A stretch of 64,000 nucleotides of DNA from an uncultured Flavobacteriales bacterium (lineage in GTDB: Bacteria > Bacteroidota > Bacteroidia > Flavobacteriales > Crocinitomicaceae): positions 98,953-162,952 of the forward strand of contig CAMLFH010000009.1 of NCBI GenBank assembly GCA_946479285.1, written 5' to 3'. The notes beneath the pieces were generated by a model. The model saw only the letters and a program-made list of their open reading frames with translations, ran no database searches and had not been told where the DNA came from. The position numbers and the translations under genes are program-made. This document shows positions 18,005 through 26,399 of this stretch, piece by piece. Each line of letters starts with the position of its first letter. The first letter of the stretch is position 1.

Positions 18005-19384
18005 TTACTTCCGTTCTAATATTTTTTTCATTTCCGGAACAATCCGATCAATGTCACCTGCCCCAATTGTCAGCACAACTCCTTCCCGAATAGAGTTCGC
18101 GAATTCTAAAACTTCCCCTGGAGTTTTCAAGCTGGCATTTTTACCAATTTTCCGAACTAGTTCATCACTGGTAACACCCGGAATTGGCTCTTCTCGCGCA
18201 GGATAAATCGGCATAACAATGGCTTCGTCCAATTTCGAAAGTTCATGAACAAAACCTTCTTCAAAATCCCGGGTACGTGAGAATAAATGCGGCTGAAAAA
18301 CACCTGTTACTTTCTTATCCGGATACAATAGCCGAATGGAAGAAACCAGCGCTGCAATCTCAGTTGGATGATGCGCGTAATCATCAATATAAATTAACTT
18401 CTCCGTTCTAACCTGGTATTCGAATCGTCTTTTAACTCCTTTGAAGTTTTGAAGTCCGGCACGAACTTCAGCTTCAGAAAGCCCCAATTCTTTGCACATA
18501 ACTGCTACCGCAACCGCATTCTCCGCATTATGGATTCCAGGCAAGCCTAAAACAACGTCTTTCCAAATGTCGTTTTTGAAATGAAGATCCATTAAAAAAC
18601 GGCCGTTCTCCGCATGCAATCGGGTTCCGTAAACATCTGCCTGCGGCTCATTGATTCCGTAGGAAATTCCCTTAAATCCGGTTTGACGAAGCGGAAGTCC
18701 GTATTTATAGATCAACAACTGATGCTCTGTGTGTTTATCTGCATATTCCTGGAAACCTTCGATAAACGATTCAACCGTTCCGTAAATATCCAAATGGTCC
18801 GGATCCATTGCCGTAATAATACTTGCGTAAGGTTTCAAACGCAGGAACGAACGATCAAACTCATCTGCTTCAATGACCGAATATTCCGCTGAAGCATTCA
18901 CCAATACATTGGAATTGAAATTAGCAGAAATTCCTCCCAAAAAGGCAGAGCACTTCAAATGTGACTGGCTCAAAACGAAAGCCAGCATTGTAGAAGTCGT
19001 GGTTTTTCCGTGCGTTCCGGCAACACCCAATCCTTTGCTGGTCTGCGTAATTAATCCAAGAACTTCGCTTCGTTTTAATACTTTGTGATTTTGCTGCACA
19101 TAAACCAATTCTCCCATATTCTTAGGAATTGCCGGTGTATAAACAACCAAGGTGGAATCGGTATCTTGGAATTCAGAAGGAATGTTTTCTCCCAAATCTT
19201 CAAAATGAATTGAAATTCCTTCTGCTTTCAGCTCATCTGTGAGGGGAGACGGAGTTTTATCGTAACCGGCCACATCAAAACCTTTTGCCTTGAAATAACG
19301 CGCCAAAGCCGACATCCCGATTCCTCCGATGCCAATGAAATAAAAGCGTTTAATGTTATCCAAATTCATTTTCGTTGTTGTCAT
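18005..19384 (-). CDS. murC: UDP-N-acetylmuramate--L-alanine ligase MurC
   Basis: Adds L-Ala to UDP-MurNAc in the cytoplasm. FIGIGGIGMSALARYF is the N-terminal UDP-binding motif, GVAGTHGKTTTSTMLAF the ATP-binding P-loop, and IDDYAHHPTEI a C-terminal signature. A longer in-frame start at 19474 would translate the 23-bp tandem repeats at 19392-19461 into an N-terminal extension, so I reject it. ATG 19384 gives 459 aa; ATG 19369 (MNLDNIKRFYF) is an equally good alternative and closer to family N-termini. Confidence 0.96.
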   Translation of the reverse strand: MTTTKMNLDNIKRFYFIGIGGIGMSALARYFKAKGFDVAGYDKTPSPLTDELKAEGISIHFEDLGENIPSEFQDTDSTLVVYTPAIPKNMGELVYVQQNHKVLKRSEVLGLITQTSKGLGVAGTHGKTTTSTMLAFVLSQSHLKCSAFLGGISANFNSNVLVNASAEYSVIEADEFDRSFLRLKPYASIITAMDPDHLDIYGTVESFIEGFQEYADKHTEHQLLIYKYGLPLRQTGFKGISYGINEPQADVYGTRLHAENGRFLMDLHFKNDIWKDVVLGLPGIHNAENAVAVAVMCKELGLSEAEVRAGLQNFKGVKRRFEYQVRTEKLIYIDDYAHHPTEIAALVSSIRLLYPDKKVTGVFQPHLFSRTRDFEEGFVHELSKLDEAIVMPIYPAREEPIPGVTSDELVRKIGKNASLKTPGEVLEFANSIREGVVLTIGAGDIDRIVPEMKKILERK

Positions 19385-19391
19385 TTTTTGT

Positions 19392-19461
19392 GGGCGTGAA
19401 CAATCGCGTTTTTCGGACGCTAACAATCGCGTTTTTCGGACGCGAGGCATCGCGTCCCTAC
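19392..19461. repeat. Three tandem 23-bp palindromic repeat units between murG and murC
   Basis: Units 19392-19414 (GGGCGTGAACAATCGCGTTT...), 19415-19437 (GGACGCTAACAATCGCGTTT...) and 19438-19461, the last a full palindrome GGACGCGAGGCATCGCGTCC followed by CTAC. The same palindrome is found at 30864-30887 and, degenerate, at 30801-30820. The murG stop codon (plus-strand CTA at 19458-19460) lies inside the third unit. Confidence 0.85.
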
Positions 19462-20561
19462 GCCAATTGTTCAATTACATCCACAATATCTGCGGTGGCA
19501 TTTGGTTTTGCCATCCGTTTGATTGCGATACGCAATTCGCTCATTCTATCTTCGTCATTCAATACCCGAATTGCTTCCGGCATTAATTGTTCTTTTGCTA
19601 CATCGTCTTTGATCAGGATAGCTGCCTGATTTTTCACCAAAGCCATTGCATTCTTTGTTTGATGATCTTCAGAAACATTTGGTGAAGGAACCAGTATAGT
19701 TGGTTTTCCTACAATACACAATTCTGAGATAGACAAAGCACCAGCTCTTGAAACGATCACATCAGCAATACCGTAAGCAGCATCCATCCTGGAAATGAAA
19801 TCGGTTAAGAAAATCGGAGCTTTTTTCCGGATCTCTATTTCCTTTTTCATCGCTTCGAAATAGTACTTTCCGCACTGCCACAAAACCTGGACATTTGCGT
19901 CTTCTAATTCGGTTAAGGCATGAAGCACTCCTTCATTCAAAGTACGTGCTCCCAAACTTCCTCCCATTACGAGAATTGTTCGCTTAGAAGGATCCAAAAC
20001 CGGGAATTCTTTAAAAGCTTCTTCTTTACTGATGGAAGTTCGATTCAATTCTTCACGAACCGGATTTCCGGTCAAACGAATGGTCTGAGGCGGAAATACA
20101 CTTTCCAAACCTGCGTAAGCTGTACAAACTGCTTTCACCTTTTTAGATAACAAACGGTTTGTCTTTCCCGGATAGGAATTTTGCTCCTGGATCAAGGTTG
20201 GAATGCCTAAACGCTGCGCCATTTTCAAAGTCGGACCGCTGGCATAACCACCCACACCAATCACCACTTCCGGTTTGAAGTCTTTCAATATATTTTTCGC
20301 CAAAGAAAGACTCTTCAACAACTTGAACGGAAGCGCCAGGTTTTTAACTGTCAATTTTCGCTGCAAACCAACGATTGGCAAGCCCACAATCTTATAACCG
20401 GCAGCAGGAACTTTTTCCATTTCCATTTTCCCTTCCGCACCCACGAAAAGGATCTCCACATTTGGATTCCGTTTCTTGATCTCGTTTGCAATTGCCAGGG
20501 CAGGAAAGATGTGTCCACCTGTTCCACCACCCGATATCACTATTTTCTTTAATTCTTTCAT
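19458..20561 (-). CDS. murG: MurG, undecaprenyl-PP-MurNAc-pentapeptide GlcNAc transferase
   Basis: 367 aa. Membrane-associated GT28 enzyme that converts lipid I to lipid II. The N-terminal GGGTGGHIFPALAIANE loop and GVGGYASGPTL are typical, as is LVMGGSLGARTLNEGV in the UDP-GlcNAc-binding domain and SRAGALSISELCIVGKP near the sugar site. Overlaps the ftsW stop by four bases. Its stop codon is supplied by a palindromic repeat. Confidence 0.98.
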   Translation of the reverse strand: MKELKKIVISGGGTGGHIFPALAIANEIKKRNPNVEILFVGAEGKMEMEKVPAAGYKIVGLPIVGLQRKLTVKNLALPFKLLKSLSLAKNILKDFKPEVVIGVGGYASGPTLKMAQRLGIPTLIQEQNSYPGKTNRLLSKKVKAVCTAYAGLESVFPPQTIRLTGNPVREELNRTSISKEEAFKEFPVLDPSKRTILVMGGSLGARTLNEGVLHALTELEDANVQVLWQCGKYYFEAMKKEIEIRKKAPIFLTDFISRMDAAYGIADVIVSRAGALSISELCIVGKPTILVPSPNVSEDHQTKNAMALVKNQAAILIKDDVAKEQLMPEAIRVLNDEDRMSELRIAIKRMAKPNATADIVDVIEQLA

Positions 20562-21733
20562 GCAAAAACAGGTTCAGATTCTACAGAAACTTTTTCTTCT
20601 TGTTTTTGGGCAACTCCCTGCACAATTCCAATTGCCACACATGCCATGATCATTGCTGATCCTCCCATTGCAAGGAAAGGCATGTTTTGACCTGTAACCG
20701 GGAAAATTCCCGTACAGACCATCATATTTACAGCTGCCTGGGAAAGCAATAAAATCCCGATTCCCAAACAGACATAAGTCTCAAAGAGCTGTTCGGCCCT
20801 GAGTGCAATCCGCATGATGCGGTACAGCATAATCAGATAGAGCAATACCAATATGATTGCTGAAAACGAACCCCATTCCTCCACAAACGATGCGAAGAAG
20901 AAATCGGCGTAAGCCTCCGGGATGAATTCCTTCACTTTTCCTTTTCCGATTCCCTGGCCAAAGAATCCGCCCAGGTAAATAGCCTGCTCTGCACTCTTGG
21001 CCTGCAGGTTTCCGGGAGAATCAATATCATCCGCATTTTCATAGCGGTTGGTGATCCGGTTCATCCAGGTTTCATAACGTGGAAGAATGTTCAAATCCGG
21101 CAAAGCCTTGTGCAGACCAATAGCCATGACGAAGAGCAAAATGCCGGCAAAAATGACAGAGAACAACTTGGAAAAAGGAACTCTTCCGAGGAAAAGCAGC
21201 ATAAAGCAGATCATAAACAGAATGGCAGCCGTTGAAAAGTTATCCTTAACAATCAACCCACAAATAATAACTATCGGTGCCATTACCGGTAAAAAGCCTT
21301 TTTTCCAATCATTCATTTCGTCTTTCTTCTTGACCAGCATCCTCGATACGTAGATCAGCAAAGCAAGCTTGGCAAAATCCGAAGACTGAAAGGTCAATCC
21401 AACGAATGGAATTTTCACCCAACGACCGGCCTCATTCACTTTCGTTCCGAAGAAAAGCGTAAAGATCAATAAGCCGATTGAGCCGTAATAAATAATCTTG
21501 GACATTTTGGAAATAAACATCGGATCGCGTTTGTGTACCCAATACATCGCCAAAATAGCCAGGAGAATGTAGATAAAATGCTTGAACAAGTATTTGAATG
21601 GTGTTCCACCTTCGATCTTTACCAGGATCGGGACAAAACTGTACACAGAAACCAATGAAAAGCCTAATAAAATGAATGTGATCACCCAAATTACCAAATC
21701 TCCTTTGAAGTTTTTCCTTAGAAACTGTATCAT
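20558..21733 (-). CDS. ftsW: FtsW, lipid II polymerase (SEDS family)
   Basis: 391 aa, about ten membrane spans. SEDS hallmarks include GRWVKIPFVGLTFQSSDFAKL, YQAIYLGGFFGQGIGKGKVKEFIPEAYADFFF-type loop residues, and VNMMVCTGIFPVTGQNMPF. It polymerises glycan strands at the septum with the transpeptidase FtsI. The position between murG and the murD side of the cluster supports FtsW over RodA. Confidence 0.97.
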   Translation of the reverse strand: MIQFLRKNFKGDLVIWVITFILLGFSLVSVYSFVPILVKIEGGTPFKYLFKHFIYILLAILAMYWVHKRDPMFISKMSKIIYYGSIGLLIFTLFFGTKVNEAGRWVKIPFVGLTFQSSDFAKLALLIYVSRMLVKKKDEMNDWKKGFLPVMAPIVIICGLIVKDNFSTAAILFMICFMLLFLGRVPFSKLFSVIFAGILLFVMAIGLHKALPDLNILPRYETWMNRITNRYENADDIDSPGNLQAKSAEQAIYLGGFFGQGIGKGKVKEFIPEAYADFFFASFVEEWGSFSAIILVLLYLIMLYRIMRIALRAEQLFETYVCLGIGILLLSQAAVNMMVCTGIFPVTGQNMPFLAMGGSAMIMACVAIGIVQGVAQKQEEKVSVESEPVFA

Positions 21734-21740
21734 TTTTTAC

Positions 21741-22208
21741 TTATTGGTGCAGCTTAACAAAGTGCTCAAACACTTCCATTTTTGTCTTCCATTCATTTCC
21801 CTGAACAGTGAAGAGTAAAATATGTCTCGCCTGTTTTGTCTGTTTCAAAATCTCCAATGCATCTTCCAATGTTTCTGTTCCGGTTACCAAAGTCATTGCG
21901 GAAATAATATCGGACGGGATAGAAAGCTGCGGATTATCGAACTGGGCACACCATTGAACGGAGCGCAAAGTTTCGGGATCCACCTGGGCCATTTCCTGGA
22001 TATTCATCTCATTCGACAACCAGAAAACAGGAAACGGAAATGTAGCAATCGTTGCAGAAAGTTCAACAACTGAAGGTTTGTACCATGTAAACACGTCCAT
22101 TCCCCACAATTTCCCCAAGGGTCTCAGGGACATTCTCTCCGCTGCATCCAGTGACTCTTTTCGAGCCTGAAGCAGTTGAGCCTGCTGATCAACCTTTTTA
22201 ATTTCCAT
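21741..22208 (-). CDS. Unknown 155-aa protein inside the dcw cluster
   Basis: I do not recognise this family. It is 155 aa, soluble by appearance, with no signal peptide or membrane span. The N-terminal 30 residues are polar and probably helical (VDQQAQLLQARKESLDAAER), the middle holds GKLWGMDVFTWYKPSVVEL and FPFPVFWLSNEMNIQEMA, and the end is an amphipathic stretch TLEDALEILKQTKQARHILL. It starts 10 bp after murD and ends 7 bp before ftsW, so it should be co-transcribed and co-regulated with wall synthesis genes. A real gene is supported by spacing, codon use like its neighbours and the intact frame. It is not part of the canonical dcw gene list. Confidence 0.85.
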   Translation of the reverse strand: MEIKKVDQQAQLLQARKESLDAAERMSLRPLGKLWGMDVFTWYKPSVVELSATIATFPFPVFWLSNEMNIQEMAQVDPETLRSVQWCAQFDNPQLSIPSDIISAMTLVTGTETLEDALEILKQTKQARHILLFTVQGNEWKTKMEVFEHFVKLHQ

Positions 22209-22218
22209 GATTCAGGGT

Positions 22219-23562
22219 TTAAAGTGAACGAACTGCCTCTTTAAATTGATTCCCTCTGTCTTCGTAGTTTTCGAACATGTCAAAACTTGCACAAGCCGGT
22301 GATAACAAAACTGTCTCGTCCTTTTTAGCCAATCGGTAACCATAAGCCACTGCTTCCATAGCAGAACCTGCTTCTACGATTGTTTCCACATGATCGGAAA
22401 AAGTATCGATGATTTTTTGGTTCTCTTTTCCGAGGCAGATAATTGCTTTCACCTTTTCTTTTACCAATTCCACCAATTCGGAATAATCATTTCCTTTATC
22501 CACACCACCAACGATCCAAACTGTTGGCTGTTCCATGCTTTCCAATGCAAACCAGGTTGAGTTTACATTTGTCGCTTTGGAATCATTGATAAATTCGATC
22601 CCGCATACTTTGGCAACAAACTCCAGGCGGTGTTCCACGTTTACGAAATCGGCAAGACTTTCGCGCACGATTTCCTTGCGAATATCAAGGATTCTACCCG
22701 CAAGCCCGGAAGCCAGTGAGTTTTGGGTATTGTGCTTACCCTTCAATGCTAGTTCATGTATAGACATAGTGAATTGATTGTTAAAGTTTATGATGAGTTG
22801 TTTGTTTGCTGTATATGCTCCCTCTTCAAATTCCTGCGTCAATGAGAAAGGAAGTTTTTTTGCCGGAATGGAGCGTTTCTCCATTTCAGCGGTAATTGTT
22901 TTATCGTCTGCATTGTAGATGAAATAATCAGCTGCAGTTTGGTTGTTCAGGATTCTGAATTTCGAATTCACATACAATTGCATGTTGTATTCGTACCGGT
23001 CCAAATGATCCGGAGTAATGTTGGTGAGAATGGCAATTTCCGCTTTGAAATCTTCCATATCGTCCAATTGAAACGAACTCAATTCCAATACATAAATCTC
23101 ATTATCTTCCAAAGCCACCTGCTTTGCAAAACTGTATCCGACATTTCCTGCCAATCCCACATTCAATCCTGCTTTTTTCAGCATGTGGTGAATCAGCATG
23201 GTAGTGGTAGTTTTCCCGTTACTTCCGGTAATGCACACTTTTTTAGCCGTTGTGAAATATCCCGCAAATTCGATCTCGGAAATCACTTTGGTCCCTTTTT
23301 CACGAATGGCTTTCATCACCGGCGCTTTTTCCGGAATTCCCGGAGATTTGATCACCAGGTCGGCTTCCAGGATGCGCTCCATGGAATGTGAACCTTGTTC
23401 CCACTCCAATTGATGCTCGTTCAATTCTGTTTGAAAAGAATCTTTGATCGTTCCAAAATCTGAAACAAAGACCTTTGCACCCTTCACTTTTGCAAGTATG
23501 GCAGCACCAACACCGCTTTCGCCGGCGCCCAAAACAACTACTATTTTGTTTTGAATTTCCAT
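22219..23562 (-). CDS. murD: UDP-N-acetylmuramoylalanine--D-glutamate ligase MurD
   Basis: 447 aa. Adds D-Glu to UDP-MurNAc-L-Ala. VVLGAGESGVGAAILA is the N-terminal Rossmann loop, ITGSNGKTTTTMLIHHML the ATP-binding site, LSSFQLDDMEDF and NITPDHLDRY the central-domain motifs, FINDSKATNVNST the C-terminal signature, and LLSPACASFDMF the glutamate-site motif. It follows mraY with a 1-bp overlap. Confidence 0.98.
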   Translation of the reverse strand: MEIQNKIVVVLGAGESGVGAAILAKVKGAKVFVSDFGTIKDSFQTELNEHQLEWEQGSHSMERILEADLVIKSPGIPEKAPVMKAIREKGTKVISEIEFAGYFTTAKKVCITGSNGKTTTTMLIHHMLKKAGLNVGLAGNVGYSFAKQVALEDNEIYVLELSSFQLDDMEDFKAEIAILTNITPDHLDRYEYNMQLYVNSKFRILNNQTAADYFIYNADDKTITAEMEKRSIPAKKLPFSLTQEFEEGAYTANKQLIINFNNQFTMSIHELALKGKHNTQNSLASGLAGRILDIRKEIVRESLADFVNVEHRLEFVAKVCGIEFINDSKATNVNSTWFALESMEQPTVWIVGGVDKGNDYSELVELVKEKVKAIICLGKENQKIIDTFSDHVETIVEAGSAMEAVAYGYRLAKKDETVLLSPACASFDMFENYEDRGNQFKEAVRSL

Positions 23563-24815
23563 TAACGCAGTTTCAGGGTTACGATGGATACAACAGCCAA
23601 AAGAATGGCAACAATCCAGAATCGAGACACGATCTTAGCTTCGTGCAGTCCTTTTTTCTGGTAATGATGATGCAGCGGAGCCATTCTAAAAATCCGGCGT
23701 CCTTCTCCAAATCGTTTTTTCGTGTATTTGAAATAACCGACCTGCATAATCACCGATAGATTCTCTACCAGGAAGATTCCGCACAAAACCGGGATCAATA
23801 ATTCCTTGCGGATAGAAATGGCAAATACTGCGATGATTCCTCCCAAAGCCAAGCTTCCGGTGTCTCCCATGAAAACCTGTGCCGGATAACTGTTATACCA
23901 CAAGAATCCGATACAAGCTCCAACGAATGCTGCAATAAATATCACGAGCTCTTCCGCATACGGAACGTACATCACATTGAGGTAATCCGCAAAATGCACG
24001 TTGGAAGTCACATAAGCCAAAACTGCCAGTGCAATTCCTGCTATCGCACTTGTCCCGGTGGCCAGACCATCCAATCCGTCGGTCATATTCGCGCCATTCG
24101 AAACTGCAATTACCACAATGATCACAAAAGGAATGAACAATGCCCAACCATATGATTTATCAATATCACCGATCAACCAGTTGTAATTGAACTCGTTGTT
24201 CTTTACAAAAGGAATCGTGGTTGTCATATCGCGTGTTACGATCCATTTGGAAGGAATCGTATCCGAAACCACATCTTTTGAATGCTGATGTGTCACGAAA
24301 GATTCTCCCGACTGCAGCTTGTAATCAGCTGCGACACGTTTGTGAACCTGCACATCCGGGTGGAAATACAAGATCGATCCAACAATAATTCCTACTCCGA
24401 TCTGACCAACAACTTTGAATTTTCCCTTTAGACCTTCTTTGTTCTTTTTGAATACTTTGATGTAATCGTCGATCAAACCGATTGCTCCCAGCCAAACAGT
24501 TGCCAGCAACATGGTGAAGACATACACGTTATGCAGTTTCGCAAATAAAAGTGTTGGTATTAAAATAGCGGAAAGGATGATGATCCCTCCCATTGTAGGT
24601 GTTCCAGATTTCTCAATTTGACCCGCCAAACCAAGGTCACGGACCGTTTCACCGATTTGCTGACGACGCAGTAAGTTGATCAAACGCTTCCCAAAAATAA
24701 TAGACACGATCAACGAAGTGATCAAGGCCATTGCAGCCCTGAATGAGATGTACTGGAACAATCCCGCTCCGGGGAAATCCATTTGTTCTAAATAATTAAA
24801 CAAGTAAGTAAGCAT
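23562..24815 (-). CDS. mraY: MraY, phospho-MurNAc-pentapeptide translocase
   Basis: 417 aa from the ATG at 24815 ([18 protein letters not shown]). A longer start at 24899 adds 28 polar residues with no family support. Makes lipid I at the inner membrane. About ten spans; [40 protein letters not shown] and [11 protein letters not shown] are the conserved catalytic loops, and [11 protein letters not shown] the C-terminal HHH motif. A roughly 60-residue insert ([11 protein letters not shown]... to FNYNW), seen in Bacteroidota MraY, forms a large loop. Confidence 0.97.
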   Translation of the reverse strand: MLTYLFNYLEQMDFPGAGLFQYISFRAAMALITSLIVSIIFGKRLINLLRRQQIGETVRDLGLAGQIEKSGTPTMGGIIILSAILIPTLLFAKLHNVYVFTMLLATVWLGAIGLIDDYIKVFKKNKEGLKGKFKVVGQIGVGIIVGSILYFHPDVQVHKRVAADYKLQSGESFVTHQHSKDVVSDTIPSKWIVTRDMTTTIPFVKNNEFNYNWLIGDIDKSYGWALFIPFVIIVVIAVSNGANMTDGLDGLATGTSAIAGIALAVLAYVTSNVHFADYLNVMYVPYAEELVIFIAAFVGACIGFLWYNSYPAQVFMGDTGSLALGGIIAVFAISIRKELLIPVLCGIFLVENLSVIMQVGYFKYTKKRFGEGRRIFRMAPLHHHYQKKGLHEAKIVSRFWIVAILLAVVSIVTLKLR

Positions 24816-24938
24816 GCTTCTAATTATTAATTTTCTTTTATCTGCGCTACCGCTTTCCTTCACATTGAGCAATTTGTCATTGCTCTGTTCTGTCTTCACC
24901 AGCCGTTGCTGGCTCTTATCAAAAGCTGCGCTTCTCTT
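24816..24938. other. 123-bp spacer murE-mraY with two small hairpins
   Basis: The largest gap in the upstream dcw run. It holds GAGCAAT-TTGTC-ATTGCTC (24867-24885) and CCAGC-CGTT-GCTGG (24899-24912). Neither has a T-run. They could be a processing or attenuation site, but nothing here proves it. Confidence 0.4.
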
Positions 24939-26399
24939 CTATTTGCTAAGTTTTTGGAAATAATTCTTTACCACATCGAAATCATCGAAGGGATGTTTTA
25001 CTCCGTTGATGTCCTGATATTTTTCATGTCCTTTTCCTGCAATCAGGATAATATCTTTTGCCTGCGCCAGGGAAACCGCTGTTTTAATTGCCTGGTCCCG
25101 ATCCAAAATGGAAAGCACTTTCATTGTTTGATGAGCACCGACACCAGCTTCCATTTGTTTGAGGATTTCTGCCGGATCTTCTGTTCTCGGGTTATCTGAA
25201 GTCAGAATGACTTTGTCGCTCATTTCACAAGCGATTCGGGCCATTTCAGGTCTTTTCAGCGCATCGCGGTCTCCGCCGCAACCCACAACTGTAATCACCT
25301 GCTCGTTTCTGGTACGGATATTCTCGATAGTCTTCAATACATTTTCCAAAGCATCCGGCGTGTGCGCGTAATCCACGATTGCAGTAATATCCGTTTCACT
25401 TTTCGTGAACTGGAAACGACCATCAACAGCTTCCAAACGGCTCAACACCGTGAGAACTTCTGTTGAATCAGATCCCAACAACTGGCTGATTCCGTAGACC
25501 GTAGCAATGTTGTAAGCATTGAAATCACCAATCAGGCGTGTCCACAATTCAATCCCATTTACAGTCATCAATAATCCACTGAAACTGTTCTCCAACACTT
25601 TCACCTTGAAGTCGGCATGCGTCTTTAATGCAAAAGTTGAAACTTTGGCTTTGGTATTCTGAACCATCACCATTCCGTTTTTATCGTCTGCATTTACCAA
25701 AGCAAACCCATCTTTATTCATCTCGTCAAAGAAGGCTTTCTTCGCAGTAATGTATTCTTTGAAGGTTCCATGGTAATCCAGGTGATCGTGCGTAATATTC
25801 GTAAACGCGCCGCCTTTGAAAACCAATCCAGCAATACGGTGCTGAGATATGGCGTGCGAGCTCACTTCCATAAAACAATGCGAACAACCCTGGGCAACCA
25901 TATCTGCCAGCAAAGCATTCAAAGCAATCTGGTCCGGAGTTGTATGTGTAGAGGGAATGACTTCTTTTCCAATCAAATTCACAACAGTTGAAAGCAATCC
26001 TACTTTGTAACCCAAACCGGTGTACAAATCATGTAAAAGTGTTGTCGTTGTTGTTTTACCATTCGTCCCGGTAATTCCCACCAATTCTAAAGACTGTGAA
26101 GGATAATCGTAAAACGCATGCGCCAATTCTCCCAAAGCCAAGGCTGTATTCGGAACAATTACTAAAGTGACATTTGAAGGAACTTCAACAACTCTTTCAG
26201 CTACAATTGCAGTACAACCTTTCTCAATAACCTGCAGAATGAAATCGTGCGCATCTACCTGCGTTCCTTTTACAGCAATAAAAAGCGTTCCCGGAAGCGC
26301 TTTCCGCGAATCTGAAACAAGCGCAGAAATTTGCGCCTCAGCCGGCCCAACCCACTGCGTCACTTTGGTTGCTTTTGCTATTTCCTTTACTGTTTTCAT
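24939..26399 (-). CDS. murE: MurE, UDP-MurNAc-tripeptide synthetase (meso-diaminopimelate adding)
   Basis: 486 aa. GITGTNGKTTTTTLLHDLY is the ATP-binding loop, TTPDQIALNALLADM and MEVSSHAI follow family order, and LTSDNPRTEDP contains the DNPR signature that marks meso-DAP rather than L-Lys specificity. The peptidoglycan of this organism is therefore expected to contain meso-DAP. Overlaps the ftsI stop by four bases. Confidence 0.98.
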   Translation of the reverse strand: MKTVKEIAKATKVTQWVGPAEAQISALVSDSRKALPGTLFIAVKGTQVDAHDFILQVIEKGCTAIVAERVVEVPSNVTLVIVPNTALALGELAHAFYDYPSQSLELVGITGTNGKTTTTTLLHDLYTGLGYKVGLLSTVVNLIGKEVIPSTHTTPDQIALNALLADMVAQGCSHCFMEVSSHAISQHRIAGLVFKGGAFTNITHDHLDYHGTFKEYITAKKAFFDEMNKDGFALVNADDKNGMVMVQNTKAKVSTFALKTHADFKVKVLENSFSGLLMTVNGIELWTRLIGDFNAYNIATVYGISQLLGSDSTEVLTVLSRLEAVDGRFQFTKSETDITAIVDYAHTPDALENVLKTIENIRTRNEQVITVVGCGGDRDALKRPEMARIACEMSDKVILTSDNPRTEDPAEILKQMEAGVGAHQTMKVLSILDRDQAIKTAVSLAQAKDIILIAGKGHEKYQDINGVKHPFDDFDVVKNYFQKLSK

